This document shows positions 56,201-64,000 of a stretch of 64,000 bases of DNA, piece by piece; positions within the stretch are counted from its first letter, which is position 1, and every line of letters starts with the position of its first letter. The stretch comes from G965207045 sp965207045 (GTDB taxonomy: Bacteria; Pseudomonadota; Alphaproteobacteria; Rickettsiales; Anaplasmataceae), in contig OZ242261.1 in the NCBI GenBank assembly GCA_965207045.1, positions 806,001-870,000 on the forward strand. Direction: 5' to 3'. Both the position numbers and the translations under genes were made by a program. The notes beneath the pieces are model-generated. The model had not been told where the DNA came from. It searched no databases and worked only from the letters and a program-made list of their open reading frames with translations.

Positions 56201-57958
56201 ATGGTAGAAAAAAATATAAACAATGTAGATATTGGATCAACTCAGTCTTATCCAAGTTCAAGAAAATTTTATGAGCATGGGTCACTTTTCCCAGAGCTTA
56301 AAGTTCCGATGCGAAAAATTAAACTTTCAAGTAAAAACGAATCTGAAATATTTGTATACGATACATCTGGCCCCTACACTGACGATAATAGTAAAATAAA
56401 TATAGCAAAGGGATTAGAAAAAGAAAGAAGTAAATGGATTAGTGACAGAGAAGATGTTAAAACTTATAAGGGTCGAACACTAGATATCAGTGACAACGGT
56501 TTCAAAGCATATGAAGAATACAAACACTTAGAATCTAAGTTCCCATCACAACGCACTGTTTTAAAATCCAAAAATGGCGCTATAACACAAATGCACTACG
56601 CAAAAAAAGGTATAATTACTCCAGAAATGGAATACGTTGCAATTCGGGAAAATGTAGGAATTGATGATTACATTCGGAATGGTTTCCTTAATAAAAACAA
56701 ACCGGTCAGCAAAATAACTCCAGAATTTGTCAGACGTGAAATTGCTAGCGGACAAGCAGTAATTCCAGCAAATATAAATCACCCAGAATCAGAACCTATG
56801 ATTATCGGTAGGAACTTCTTGGTAAAAGTAAACGTAAATATTGGGAATTCACCCGTTTCTTCAAGTTTAGCAGAAGAGGTAGAAAAAATGGTTCATGCTT
56901 GTTATTGGGGAGCTGATACTTTAATGGACCTTTCTACTGGAAAAAACATTCACAATATTCGTGAATGGGTAATCAGAAATTGCTCAGTGCCAGTTGGAAC
57001 AGTACCAATATATCAAGCTCTAGAAAAAGTTAATGGAATCCCAGAAGCACTAACTTGGGAAGTATACAAAGATACCTTAATTAAACAAGCAGAACAAGGT
57101 GTTGACTACTTTACAATCCATGCAGGAGTTTTGAAGGATCATGCAAAATTAATAGGAACACGAACTACAGGAATAGTTTCACGTGGTGGTGCCATTATGG
57201 CTAAGTGGTGTTTAGTCCATAATAAAGAAAACTTTCTTTATGAACATTTTGATGAAATTTGTGACATTATGAGAATGTATGATGTGACATTTTCGTTAGG
57301 AGATGGTTTACGCCCTGGATGCGTTAAAGACGCTTCAGATGCTGCTCAGTATGCAGAATTAACAACACTTGGAGAATTAACCAAATATGCTTGGACAAGA
57401 GATTGCCAGGTAATTGTAGAAGGACCAGGGCATATACCAATGCATTTAATTAAAGAAAATGCAGATAAACAGTTTAAGGTATGTTGTGGTGCACCATTTT
57501 ATACTTTAGGCCCGTTAGTAACTGATATAGCACCAGGATATGATCATATAACTAGTGCTATAGGAGCATCAATGATAGCTTGGCATGGTACAGCAATGCT
57601 TTGCTATGTCACACCAAAAGAGCATTTAGGTTTACCCAAATTAGAAGATGTACGAGAAGGCTTACTTGCCTATAAAATAGCTGCTCATGCTGCTGATATT
57701 GCAAAAGGTAATGTAGTAGCACGCTATCGTGATGATCTGCTATCAAAAGCTCGCTTTGAATTCAGGTGGGAAGACCAATTTAATTTATCGCTTGATCCTG
57801 AAACTGCACAAATGCTACATGACGAGGATCTGCCGGGTCATGCAGCTAAATCAGCACATTATTGTGCTATGTGCGGGCCACAATTCTGTCCAATGCGTAT
57901 AACAGAAGACATAAATCAATCCACTCTTAAACAAAAGGAAGAAGAAATCGTGTCATGA
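56201..57958 (+). CDS. thiC: Phosphomethylpyrimidine synthase ThiC
   Basis: A radical-SAM enzyme that converts aminoimidazole ribotide to the pyrimidine part of thiamine. At 585 residues it is normal. Visible: HYAKKGIITPEMEYVAIREN, RGGAIMAKWCLVHNKENF, FSLGDGLRPGCVKDASDAAQ, CQVIVEGPGHIPMHLI, and the C-terminal 4Fe-4S motif CAMCGPQFC (about 555-563). It is alone; other thi genes are not in the window. I see no TPP riboswitch (THI box) in the 159-base leader. De novo thiamine pyrimidine synthesis is implied if partners exist elsewhere. Confidence 0.96.
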   Translation: MVEKNINNVDIGSTQSYPSSRKFYEHGSLFPELKVPMRKIKLSSKNESEIFVYDTSGPYTDDNSKINIAKGLEKERSKWISDREDVKTYKGRTLDISDNGFKAYEEYKHLESKFPSQRTVLKSKNGAITQMHYAKKGIITPEMEYVAIRENVGIDDYIRNGFLNKNKPVSKITPEFVRREIASGQAVIPANINHPESEPMIIGRNFLVKVNVNIGNSPVSSSLAEEVEKMVHACYWGADTLMDLSTGKNIHNIREWVIRNCSVPVGTVPIYQALEKVNGIPEALTWEVYKDTLIKQAEQGVDYFTIHAGVLKDHAKLIGTRTTGIVSRGGAIMAKWCLVHNKENFLYEHFDEICDIMRMYDVTFSLGDGLRPGCVKDASDAAQYAELTTLGELTKYAWTRDCQVIVEGPGHIPMHLIKENADKQFKVCCGAPFYTLGPLVTDIAPGYDHITSAIGASMIAWHGTAMLCYVTPKEHLGLPKLEDVREGLLAYKIAAHAADIAKGNVVARYRDDLLSKARFEFRWEDQFNLSLDPETAQMLHDEDLPGHAAKSAHYCAMCGPQFCPMRITEDINQSTLKQKEEEIVS

Positions 57959-58595
57959 ATTATTAGATAATTAAGAAAAATGTCCATATTAGCAATCTTA
58001 AGTTACGTCAACTTTTATGATTTACGCTACGCTCACTGTATTAATTTGTCAGGCTATAGCTCCAATATTTTACAGCTCACAATAGAAATACAAAAAATAA
58101 TAAGTTATATTTACAGAACTATTCTAATAGAATACTAAAAACCGTAAGCATAACCTTATAGATCTTTCTTTTACTTCTCAACTAAATTATACATTTTATA
58201 CTAAAAAGCTACCAATATAGCTATAAAAACAGGAGCAGCATATTTAATTAAAAATTATTAATTTTATTAATTATTTAGATTTTTTATAGATAAATTTACC
58301 ATAATATACTAAAGTAACAGATATAAATCGGATATATATAATTTATTACTATAAAATAATAAAAATTTTATACATTACAATAATCTATTAGGAATAGTAA
58401 GTAAAAGACAAACAAAATATCAAACAATATATTTTAAAAAAGGTAAAAGAATTTATTCTATGTTTAAATTATTAGTAATAATAGAAGCGTCATGAGAACA
58501 TTTTGGAAACATCAGAACAATACTATGTATTAACCACTTTCCTTTCTAAAAAATAAGTAGTACATATATCAAGGCTAATTTGGGTTTTGTTCTTT
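57959..58595. other. Very AT-rich gap without a gene
   Basis: About 640 bases between thiC and the Sco gene. I find no protein-like reading of more than a few dozen codons, no tRNA and no clear hairpin with a T run. A/T runs dominate. It may be a relic too decayed to read, or a regulatory or structural spacer. Confidence 0.5.
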
Positions 58596-59159
58596 ATGAA
58601 AACTATACTAAATGTTGTAGTATTAATGATTTTGTTTTCCTTTGGTTACCTGTATATAACAGAAGGAGGTCCTTTTTCAACACAAATTAAAGAAAAAGTC
58701 CTGATTGGAGGTGACTTTGTTTTACAGAATCACAAAGGAAAAGAAGTTACTCAAAATGCACTACTCAATAAATACACCTTAATATTTTTTGGTTTTAGTC
58801 GATGCCCACACATATGCCCTACTCAACTTGGCTACATATCAAGTATCTTAGAAGAAGTTAATAATGATAATCTTCAAGCTTTTTTTGTAACACTTGATCC
58901 ACAACATGATAACATAGAAACCCTGAAAGATTTTCATGAAAAATTTGATGAAAGAATACAAATGTTAACTGGAAAGAAAGAAGAAATTGATAAGATGGTA
59001 GAAAGTTACAAAGTCTATGTACAGGAAGCTGATACACCAGAAGAAATGAATCACTCAACTATAGTTTATGTAATGGGCAAAAATGGTGAGTATCTAGAAC
59101 ACTTAAATGTTGATTCAGATAATATAGAACAAATTATACAACATCTTAGCAAGATATGA
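58596..59159 (+). CDS. Sco1/SenC family protein
   Basis: A membrane-anchored thioredoxin-fold copper protein that helps assemble the CuA site of cytochrome c oxidase on the periplasmic side. About 187 residues from the ATG at 58596 (a TTG at 58587 is less likely). Visible: an N-terminal anchor (VVVLMILFSFGYLYI), the copper ligands in FFGFSRCPHICPTQL (CxxxC), FVTLDPQHDN, and the conserved histidine in MNHSTIVYVM. The small secreted-protein gene follows on the same strand after about 100 bases. Confidence 0.93.
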   Translation: MKTILNVVVLMILFSFGYLYITEGGPFSTQIKEKVLIGGDFVLQNHKGKEVTQNALLNKYTLIFFGFSRCPHICPTQLGYISSILEEVNNDNLQAFFVTLDPQHDNIETLKDFHEKFDERIQMLTGKKEEIDKMVESYKVYVQEADTPEEMNHSTIVYVMGKNGEYLEHLNVDSDNIEQIIQHLSKI

Positions 59160-59262
59160 TCTTGTAGTTCTTACTGATACCTGTTAATATCATTTTGCGC
59201 TGCTTGGCTTAGTACATAATTAATAGTGGCGTAGTAGGGGTTTATTATAAGGAAGATATATC

Positions 59263-59478
59263 ATGTTTTTTAAGTTTTTTTTGATAGCGCTGTTTTTCCC
59301 TTCCATATTCTTTAGACCAGACCCTGTAATTGACAACACAAAAACAATCAAAAGTTCCTCTAACGGTATTTTTAAGGTCAGGCCAATTGATTCAGGAGGT
59401 ATGAGTATAAAACATACTGATAAGCAAGTATATGAACTAATAGCCAGTTCTGGTGTAACAAAAAAAGAAAAGGATTAA
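59263..59478 (+). CDS. Small secreted or anchored protein
   Basis: 71 residues with an N-terminal hydrophobic segment (MFFKFFLIALFFPSIFF) and a short polar part containing VRPIDSGGMSIKHTDKQVYE. This resembles the proline/glycine/H-D-K linker found before SPOR domains in Rickettsiales envelope proteins, but no SPOR domain follows. An AAGGAAG lies about 9 bases before the ATG. It sits between Sco and the convergent murC, with 7 bases between the stops. It is probably a real small envelope gene; function unknown. Confidence 0.65.
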   Translation: MFFKFFLIALFFPSIFFRPDPVIDNTKTIKSSSNGIFKVRPIDSGGMSIKHTDKQVYELIASSGVTKKEKD

Positions 59479-59485
59479 TGCACTT

Positions 59486-60895
59486 CTAGTAGTTACCTTC
59501 TATTATTTCATTTATATAAGAGCTTATGTTGCCTGCGCTCATAAATAAAATCTTGTCTCCAGCAACAGTTAATTTACTTAATGTGTTAAATAATTGTAAA
59601 GGCTCACTTAAATATTGAATAAAGGCATTGTCATTAACAGTTTTGCTCTTAGCATTCTCTACAATACAATTACTGTCATAACCTTCAATATAATTTTCAC
59701 CAGATGCACATATTGGCAAAAATATACAGTATTCATTACTTAGTGTAATATCAATATAACTACTAAAATAGTAACATACACGGCTGTATCTATGAGGCTG
59801 TATAACAGCCACCACCTTATTATTGCATGAACATAAACTTCGTGCAGCTTTAATTGCAGCAACTATTTCAGTTGGATGATGTGCATAATCATCTATCACT
59901 TCAGCACCGTTAAAGCACCCTAATATTGAGAACCTACGTTTCACCCCAGAATATAATTTCAAGCCCAATTTAATTTGCTCAGCGGAAATACGCAAATACA
60001 GCGCTGTTGCAATTGCAGCAATTGCGTTAGCAATATTATGCTCTCCAAAAACGCTTACTTCTACATCATATATTTTTACGTTAAATAACTTATTAGAAGT
60101 AATTACATCAAATTTAACACCTCTATTACTATGTTTAACATTTATCGCATTCACATCAACTCCCACACTTTTCACGCCATATGTTAAATATTTTCTATCC
60201 GTACAATCGAGCTGTTTAAATGCTTGCTTATGCAAAATCACACAACCACAATAAGATACTCTATCAATAAATAACTGAAAATGCCTCAATAAATTATTGT
60301 ATGATTTATAGTAATCAATATGATCAGATTCAATATTTGTAATCACACACACAGAAGAAGAGATTGCAATAAATGTCCCATCAGACTCATCAGCTTCCAC
60401 TACATTCCATTTACTTCCTCCAAGCCTGACATTATCCTCATACAAATTCATAATACCACCACTCACTACAGTAGGATCATAACCTGCCACATCAAGAACC
60501 GCACCAAGCATCGAAGTTGTAGTAGTTTTTCCATGGGTCCCGGAAATTACTATATTATCTTTGTAGCGTAAAAGCTCAGCTAAAATTTCAGCACGACTCG
60601 CAACTCTTACACCTTTTTCCCAAGCAGCAATAATTTCAACATTCCCATCCTTAACAGCAGTTGACCTAACTACCAATGACGCATTAGCAATATTACTTTT
60701 TGCATGTGATAGAAAAATATGGATACCTAATCTTCTTAATATTTGAACATTATCATTATTTGATAGGTCTGAACCTTGCACAACATAACCTATGTTATAT
60801 AATAGCTTGGCAATCGCACTCATTCCAATTCCACCGATACCTACAATATGAACAATATCCTTTTGGTTTGACAATAACAGGCTAGAATCATGCAT
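59486..60895 (-). CDS. murC: UDP-N-acetylmuramate-L-alanine ligase
   Basis: Adds L-alanine to UDP-MurNAc in peptidoglycan precursor synthesis. At 469 residues it is normal. Visible: VHIVGIGGIGMSAIAKLL, GSDLSNNDNVQILRRLG, the ATP-binding VISGTHGKTTTTSMLGAVLD (about 113), EADESDGTF, ITNIESDHIDYY, and DDYAHHPTEIVAAIKAAR. Its presence together with lysC suggests that a peptidoglycan-like cell wall precursor is made. The stop is convergent with the small secreted gene, and the start diverges from pyrF. Confidence 0.97.
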   Translation of the reverse strand: MHDSSLLLSNQKDIVHIVGIGGIGMSAIAKLLYNIGYVVQGSDLSNNDNVQILRRLGIHIFLSHAKSNIANASLVVRSTAVKDGNVEIIAAWEKGVRVASRAEILAELLRYKDNIVISGTHGKTTTTSMLGAVLDVAGYDPTVVSGGIMNLYEDNVRLGGSKWNVVEADESDGTFIAISSSVCVITNIESDHIDYYKSYNNLLRHFQLFIDRVSYCGCVILHKQAFKQLDCTDRKYLTYGVKSVGVDVNAINVKHSNRGVKFDVITSNKLFNVKIYDVEVSVFGEHNIANAIAAIATALYLRISAEQIKLGLKLYSGVKRRFSILGCFNGAEVIDDYAHHPTEIVAAIKAARSLCSCNNKVVAVIQPHRYSRVCYYFSSYIDITLSNEYCIFLPICASGENYIEGYDSNCIVENAKSKTVNDNAFIQYLSEPLQLFNTLSKLTVAGDKILFMSAGNISSYINEIIEGNY

Positions 60896-60909
60896 AATAC
60901 TTTGTTAGA

Positions 60910-61644
60910 ATGTATGTATATTATTACGTAATAGTCACCGTGGCAAATTGCCTAATATGTGCTATCGATTCCTTATCCATTGTGCATTCCATAGAATTAA
61001 TCAAACTTGTACAGGATAAGATTGAAGCTATAAAGATAGGCCTAGAATTTTTTGTCTCCTGCGGGATTCATGGGGTAAAAAAAATAGAAGAATTAGGCAT
61101 ACCTATATTCTTAGACTTAAAATTGCATGATATTCCCAACACTGTAGAGAAAACTTTAAAAGTACTCAAAAAATTGAATATATTCATGTTAACAGTTCAT
61201 GTAAGCGGCGGAAAAGAAATGTTAAAAGTAGCGGCAGAGGAATTGTCTGACACTAATATTAAAATAATTGGTGTAACAATACTTACAAGTATATCAGAAA
61301 TAGATATACAAGAAATTGATATTACTGCCAACAAACAAAACTCACAGGTTATTAATTTAGCAAAAATTGCAAAAAATTGTGGCCTAGATGGTGTTGTATG
61401 CCCGGGCTGTAAGTTATCTCAAATACGAGAAGAATGTGGTAACAATTTTATATTAGTAACACCAGGAGTAAGACCTTTATCACACAAAAATAACGATCAT
61501 AAAGAATTTATTACTCCATCTCAAGCAGTACAATCAGGAGCTGACTATATAGTAGTAGGCAGGCCTATTACAAATAGCAGAAATCCAAGACAGGCAGCTC
61601 AAGATATTTTAGATGAGATTGATCAAAATACACAGGAAAAATAG
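60910..61644 (+). CDS. pyrF: Orotidine 5'-phosphate decarboxylase
   Basis: Converts OMP to UMP, the last step of de novo pyrimidine synthesis. 244 residues from the ATG at 60910. The family usually starts near NCLICAIDSLSI, so a GTG at 60940 is an alternative. Visible: the ICAID strand, KIGLEFFVSCGI, the catalytic FLDLKLHDIPNTVEKTL (about 68-84), VTPGVRPLS (phosphate loop) and GADYIVVGRPIT. It diverges from murC with 14 bases between starts. Confidence 0.94.
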   Translation: MYVYYYVIVTVANCLICAIDSLSIVHSIELIKLVQDKIEAIKIGLEFFVSCGIHGVKKIEELGIPIFLDLKLHDIPNTVEKTLKVLKKLNIFMLTVHVSGGKEMLKVAAEELSDTNIKIIGVTILTSISEIDIQEIDITANKQNSQVINLAKIAKNCGLDGVVCPGCKLSQIREECGNNFILVTPGVRPLSHKNNDHKEFITPSQAVQSGADYIVVGRPITNSRNPRQAAQDILDEIDQNTQEK

Positions 61645-61884
61645 TATAGATTTTCTGCTCTTCGCCATAATCCAACTCAAAAATCCTCATTTCTCTACCT
61701 TCCAACACACTTCATAAAACTTCTATACAAAAAAAAGGAAGATAATTGACTTTTAATGTACAAATAACATCAAGCATTGCATACCTTAAGTTAATACTAC
61801 AGGTAAAGTAAGACTTTTATGTTGGGAATAACTTGATTTCTCAATAACAAGTTCAGATATAATAGGTGTATATACACCACTTTA

Positions 61885-62316
61885 CTAAGTACTATGATTT
61901 ATGCATAGATACTCTATTGCAAACTGGTAACCATAAACTCCCATTCCAGATATAACTGCCTTAGCAATTCGTGATATGTATGAATGTTGTCGGTATCTTT
62001 CCCTAGCAAAAACATTAGAAATATGAACCTCAATTATCGGTACACTCTTATTATTATGAATCAACAATGCATCCATAATTGCAACTGAAGTATGACTATA
62101 AGCTGCAGCATTAATGATAATCCCATCACAACTTAGCTGCTGTATTTTTTCCACAATATAACCTTCATGGTTACTTTGAAAGAATTCCAACGATGACCCA
62201 AGTAAATTGGCTCTAGCACGACATAGATCCTCTATATCAGCAAGAGATTTCCCTTCATAACCATCCCTATTTTCCAGTACATTGATATTCGGTCCATTTA
62301 TTATTGCTATTTCCAT
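61885..62316 (-). CDS. aroQ: 3-dehydroquinate dehydratase, type II
   Basis: Dehydrates 3-dehydroquinate in the shikimate pathway. At 143 residues it is the dodecameric type II. Visible: IINGPNINVLENRDGYEG (N-terminal loop), FFQSNHEGYIVEKIQQL (catalytic N and H region), IINAAAYSHTSVAIMDAL, EVHISNVFARERYRQHSYIS and GMGVYGYQFAIEYL. The ATG overlaps the dnaA stop (TAATG), so it is translationally coupled to dnaA. Confidence 0.96.
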   Translation of the reverse strand: MEIAIINGPNINVLENRDGYEGKSLADIEDLCRARANLLGSSLEFFQSNHEGYIVEKIQQLSCDGIIINAAAYSHTSVAIMDALLIHNNKSVPIIEVHISNVFARERYRQHSYISRIAKAVISGMGVYGYQFAIEYLCINHST

Positions 62317-63740
62317 TACTTCAAACGCCTAAGAAGTAAATTAACATCCTCAGCCAGTTGAGCATCACTGCTTATCAAATTCTCGATTCTTCTATTAGCA
62401 TGTATAACTGTTGCATGATCACGACCAAATTTTTTTCCTATATCAGGTAAACTTTTTTGTGTTAATAGCTTACAAAGATACATTGCAATCTGTCTAGGAC
62501 GAGTAACATTACGCAATCTACGGCTAGAATGCATATCAGATAACTTAACATTAAAATGTTCTGCAACAGCTTTTTGTACTTTCTCAATTGTTACCTTCGT
62601 AGTATTTGACCTTAACAAATCTGACAAGATATCTTTTGTAATCTCAATAGTCACATCACGACCTATAAGTGCAGTATGAGCCACTACCTTATTTAAAGCA
62701 CCTTCTAGTTCACGCACATTCGAGCTAATGTTCTTTGCTATAAATTCCAATATATTGTGTGGCAATTTTACTCCAATCTGCTCTGTTTTAGATTGCAAAA
62801 TTCCCATTCGTAACTCGAATGTAGTATCATTTATATCAGCAACTAAACCCCACCCTAAACGAGATTTTATTCGATCCTCAATTCCGTCTAAGTCACTAGG
62901 AGATCTATCAGCAGATATAATTAACTGTTTCTTTTGGTCTATTAATGAATTAAAAGTGTGAAAAAATTCTTCTTGCGTACTATCTTTCCCACTGATGAAC
63001 TGTACATCATCAACCATCAGTACATCAACCGACCTAAGTTTCGCCTTGAAATCCATTATATCTTTATTACGTAAAGCTGTTATATATTGATACATAAATT
63101 TTTCAGCAGACAAGTAAACAACTTTGCGATTTTTAGAATTATTGCGTATGTACCAAGCTATTGCATGCATAAGATGTGTCTTACCAAGACCAACACCACC
63201 ATATAAGAACAAAGGATTGCTACCTGCTATAGGTTGAGTTGCTTCTGCAACTTGCTTTGCCGCAGCAAAAGCAAGCTCATTTGGCTTCCCTACAACAAAA
63301 CTATCAAAGCTAAAGCGAGGATCAATAGGAGAACCTAAACTAAATTCCTCACCTTTAACATCAATATCACTTAGAACTTCCTGTGAACACGGAACCATTC
63401 TACCACATCCATCAATTTCCTGAACTATAATCTCTATTAAAGAAAGATTTGGATCTTCTTGTTGCCAAATTGACAATATATTATCAACATAATGTGTTAC
63501 AACCCAATCACATATAAATTGAGTCGGCACAGATAAGGTAACACGCCCCACGTTATAATCCACAAAACGCAGATAAACTAACCAGCTATTATAAGTTTCT
63601 TGACCATAAAAGGATATAAGCTTTCCACGTATAGCTTCCCATACAGATTCACCTAAATCATCATTCTTCTTTTCAACTCCACCTTCAAGGGCAATTTCAT
63701 TCAGAAAGCCTTGTATAAATTTTGATGTTGTAATACCCAT
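62316..63740 (-). CDS. dnaA: Chromosomal replication initiator DnaA
   Basis: Binds DnaA boxes and opens the origin. About 474 residues from the ATG at 63740, just after the rhodanese stop; the frame is open from a TTG at 63761, which would overlap that gene. Visible: the N-terminal domain with VWEAIRGKLISFYGQETYNS, the AAA+ Walker A LYGGVGLGKTHLMHA (about 187), Walker B VLMVDDVQFISGKD, and the DNA-binding C-terminus with the signature GRDHATVIHANRRIENL. No cluster of DnaA boxes is evident in this window, so the origin is probably elsewhere. Confidence 0.97.
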   Translation of the reverse strand: MGITTSKFIQGFLNEIALEGGVEKKNDDLGESVWEAIRGKLISFYGQETYNSWLVYLRFVDYNVGRVTLSVPTQFICDWVVTHYVDNILSIWQQEDPNLSLIEIIVQEIDGCGRMVPCSQEVLSDIDVKGEEFSLGSPIDPRFSFDSFVVGKPNELAFAAAKQVAEATQPIAGSNPLFLYGGVGLGKTHLMHAIAWYIRNNSKNRKVVYLSAEKFMYQYITALRNKDIMDFKAKLRSVDVLMVDDVQFISGKDSTQEEFFHTFNSLIDQKKQLIISADRSPSDLDGIEDRIKSRLGWGLVADINDTTFELRMGILQSKTEQIGVKLPHNILEFIAKNISSNVRELEGALNKVVAHTALIGRDVTIEITKDILSDLLRSNTTKVTIEKVQKAVAEHFNVKLSDMHSSRRLRNVTRPRQIAMYLCKLLTQKSLPDIGKKFGRDHATVIHANRRIENLISSDAQLAEDVNLLLRRLK

Positions 63741-63745
63741 AATAC

Positions 63746-64000
63746 CTAACCCTGAAACCAAGGCAATTGATTAAATTTCCAACCATTCAAAGAATTATGA
63801 TGGTCTTTACTACTAGAAACACCCTCAAAGCCATCGGTGATATTGTAGCAATTTTTTCCTACTTCTGCAAATATTGATGACGCAGCTTCAAAGGAACGGT
63901 GACCGCTGCGACAAATAAAAAACATCAAATTATTATTGATATTACACAGTTCTTTTAACTCATTTGCAAAATTACTGTTTATACTCATATCTGGACAAAA
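63746..64000 (-). CDS. Rhodanese-domain protein, 5' end cut by window
   Basis: The first ATG is at 63988, but the frame is open to the window edge and only about 80 residues are visible. The active-site loop FFICRSGHRSFEAA (about 29-42 from that ATG) has the rhodanese catalytic Cys in CRSGHR, and the chain ends LNGWKFNQLPWFQG, typical of small single-domain rhodaneses. The family usually begins about 40 residues earlier with a DVR strand, so the true start lies beyond the window. Sulfur transfer is expected. It is followed on the same strand by dnaA after 5 bases. Confidence 0.75.
   Translation of the reverse strand, partial: FCPDMSINSNFANELKELCNINNNLMFFICRSGHRSFEAASSIFAEVGKNCYNITDGFEGVSSSKDHHNSLNGWKFNQLPWFQG

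Noticed and set aside
62316..64000. Replication origin next to dnaA
   Set aside because: dnaA is packed between aroQ and a rhodanese gene with no intergenic space and no DnaA box cluster.

Overview
This window is an AT-rich chromosomal segment from an obligate intracellular alphaproteobacterium of the family Anaplasmataceae (order Rickettsiales). Evidence: a compact core gene set of the Rickettsiales type (sdhB, ftsZ, gltA, gmk, polA, dnaG, dnaA, dxr, murC, mdh, nuoI), no transposons seen, many ankyrin-repeat proteins, a PrtD-type type I secretion ATPase, and several decaying genes. thiC, a GshA-type glutamate-cysteine ligase and a bioC-like gene indicate some vitamin and glutathione biosynthesis, which I associate more with Ehrlichia-like genomes. 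The large ankyrin arrays are more like Wolbachia or arthropod-associated relatives. I cannot name the species from the sequence.

Layout. 0-7.3 kb: a 5'-truncated giant ankyrin protein with a long K/N/Q/E-rich tail, directly upstream of its probable type I secretion ABC exporter. 7.3-12.4 kb: sdhB, a probable 6S RNA with a near-consensus promoter, a glutaredoxin, a 617-residue helical protein, ftsZ and an EVE-domain gene. 12.4-17.1 kb: two tandem ankyrin proteins sharing a C-terminal tail; the larger carries a perfect 198-bp tandem duplication. 17.2-21.6 kb: an FAD oxidoreductase, tRNA-Leu(CAA), a decayed region and a basic putative effector. 21.6-28.6 kb: gmk, a secreted pentapeptide-repeat protein, an inverse autotransporter with a beta-helix passenger broken by one in-frame TAG, a membrane/coiled-coil protein with a poly(A) frameshift, and a ModA-like periplasmic protein. 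28.7-37.6 kb: gltA, a HEIAH putative metalloprotease, a periplasmic ankyrin protein, an F-box-like relic, bioC (poly(A) frameshift), lysC and a second basic putative effector. 37.7-47.4 kb: polA, dnaG, a large relic, dusB, cyaY, an APC permease and rplM-rpsI. 47.6-55.0 kb: a coiled-coil protein, dxr, nuoI, gshA, rpe (poly(A) frameshift) and two convergent unknown genes. 55.1-64.0 kb: mdh, thiC, a Sco protein, a small secreted protein, murC, pyrF, aroQ, dnaA and a rhodanese gene cut by the window end.

How it fits together. Housekeeping genes form short, tightly packed units joined by TAATG, ATGA or GTGA overlaps (ModA-like/membrane protein, rplM/rpsI, dnaA/aroQ, bioC/lysC, ftsZ/EVE). Between them lie islands of host-interaction genes: ankyrin proteins, secreted repeat proteins, basic putative effectors and their wrecks.

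The most striking signals are three. Three otherwise well-preserved genes (bioC, rpe and the membrane/coiled-coil gene) each break at an A10 or A11 run, and one extra A restores each of them. A surface autotransporter is interrupted by a single amber codon at the barrel/passenger junction. At least five heavily decayed minus-strand genes, one with an F-box-like segment, lie in the islands.
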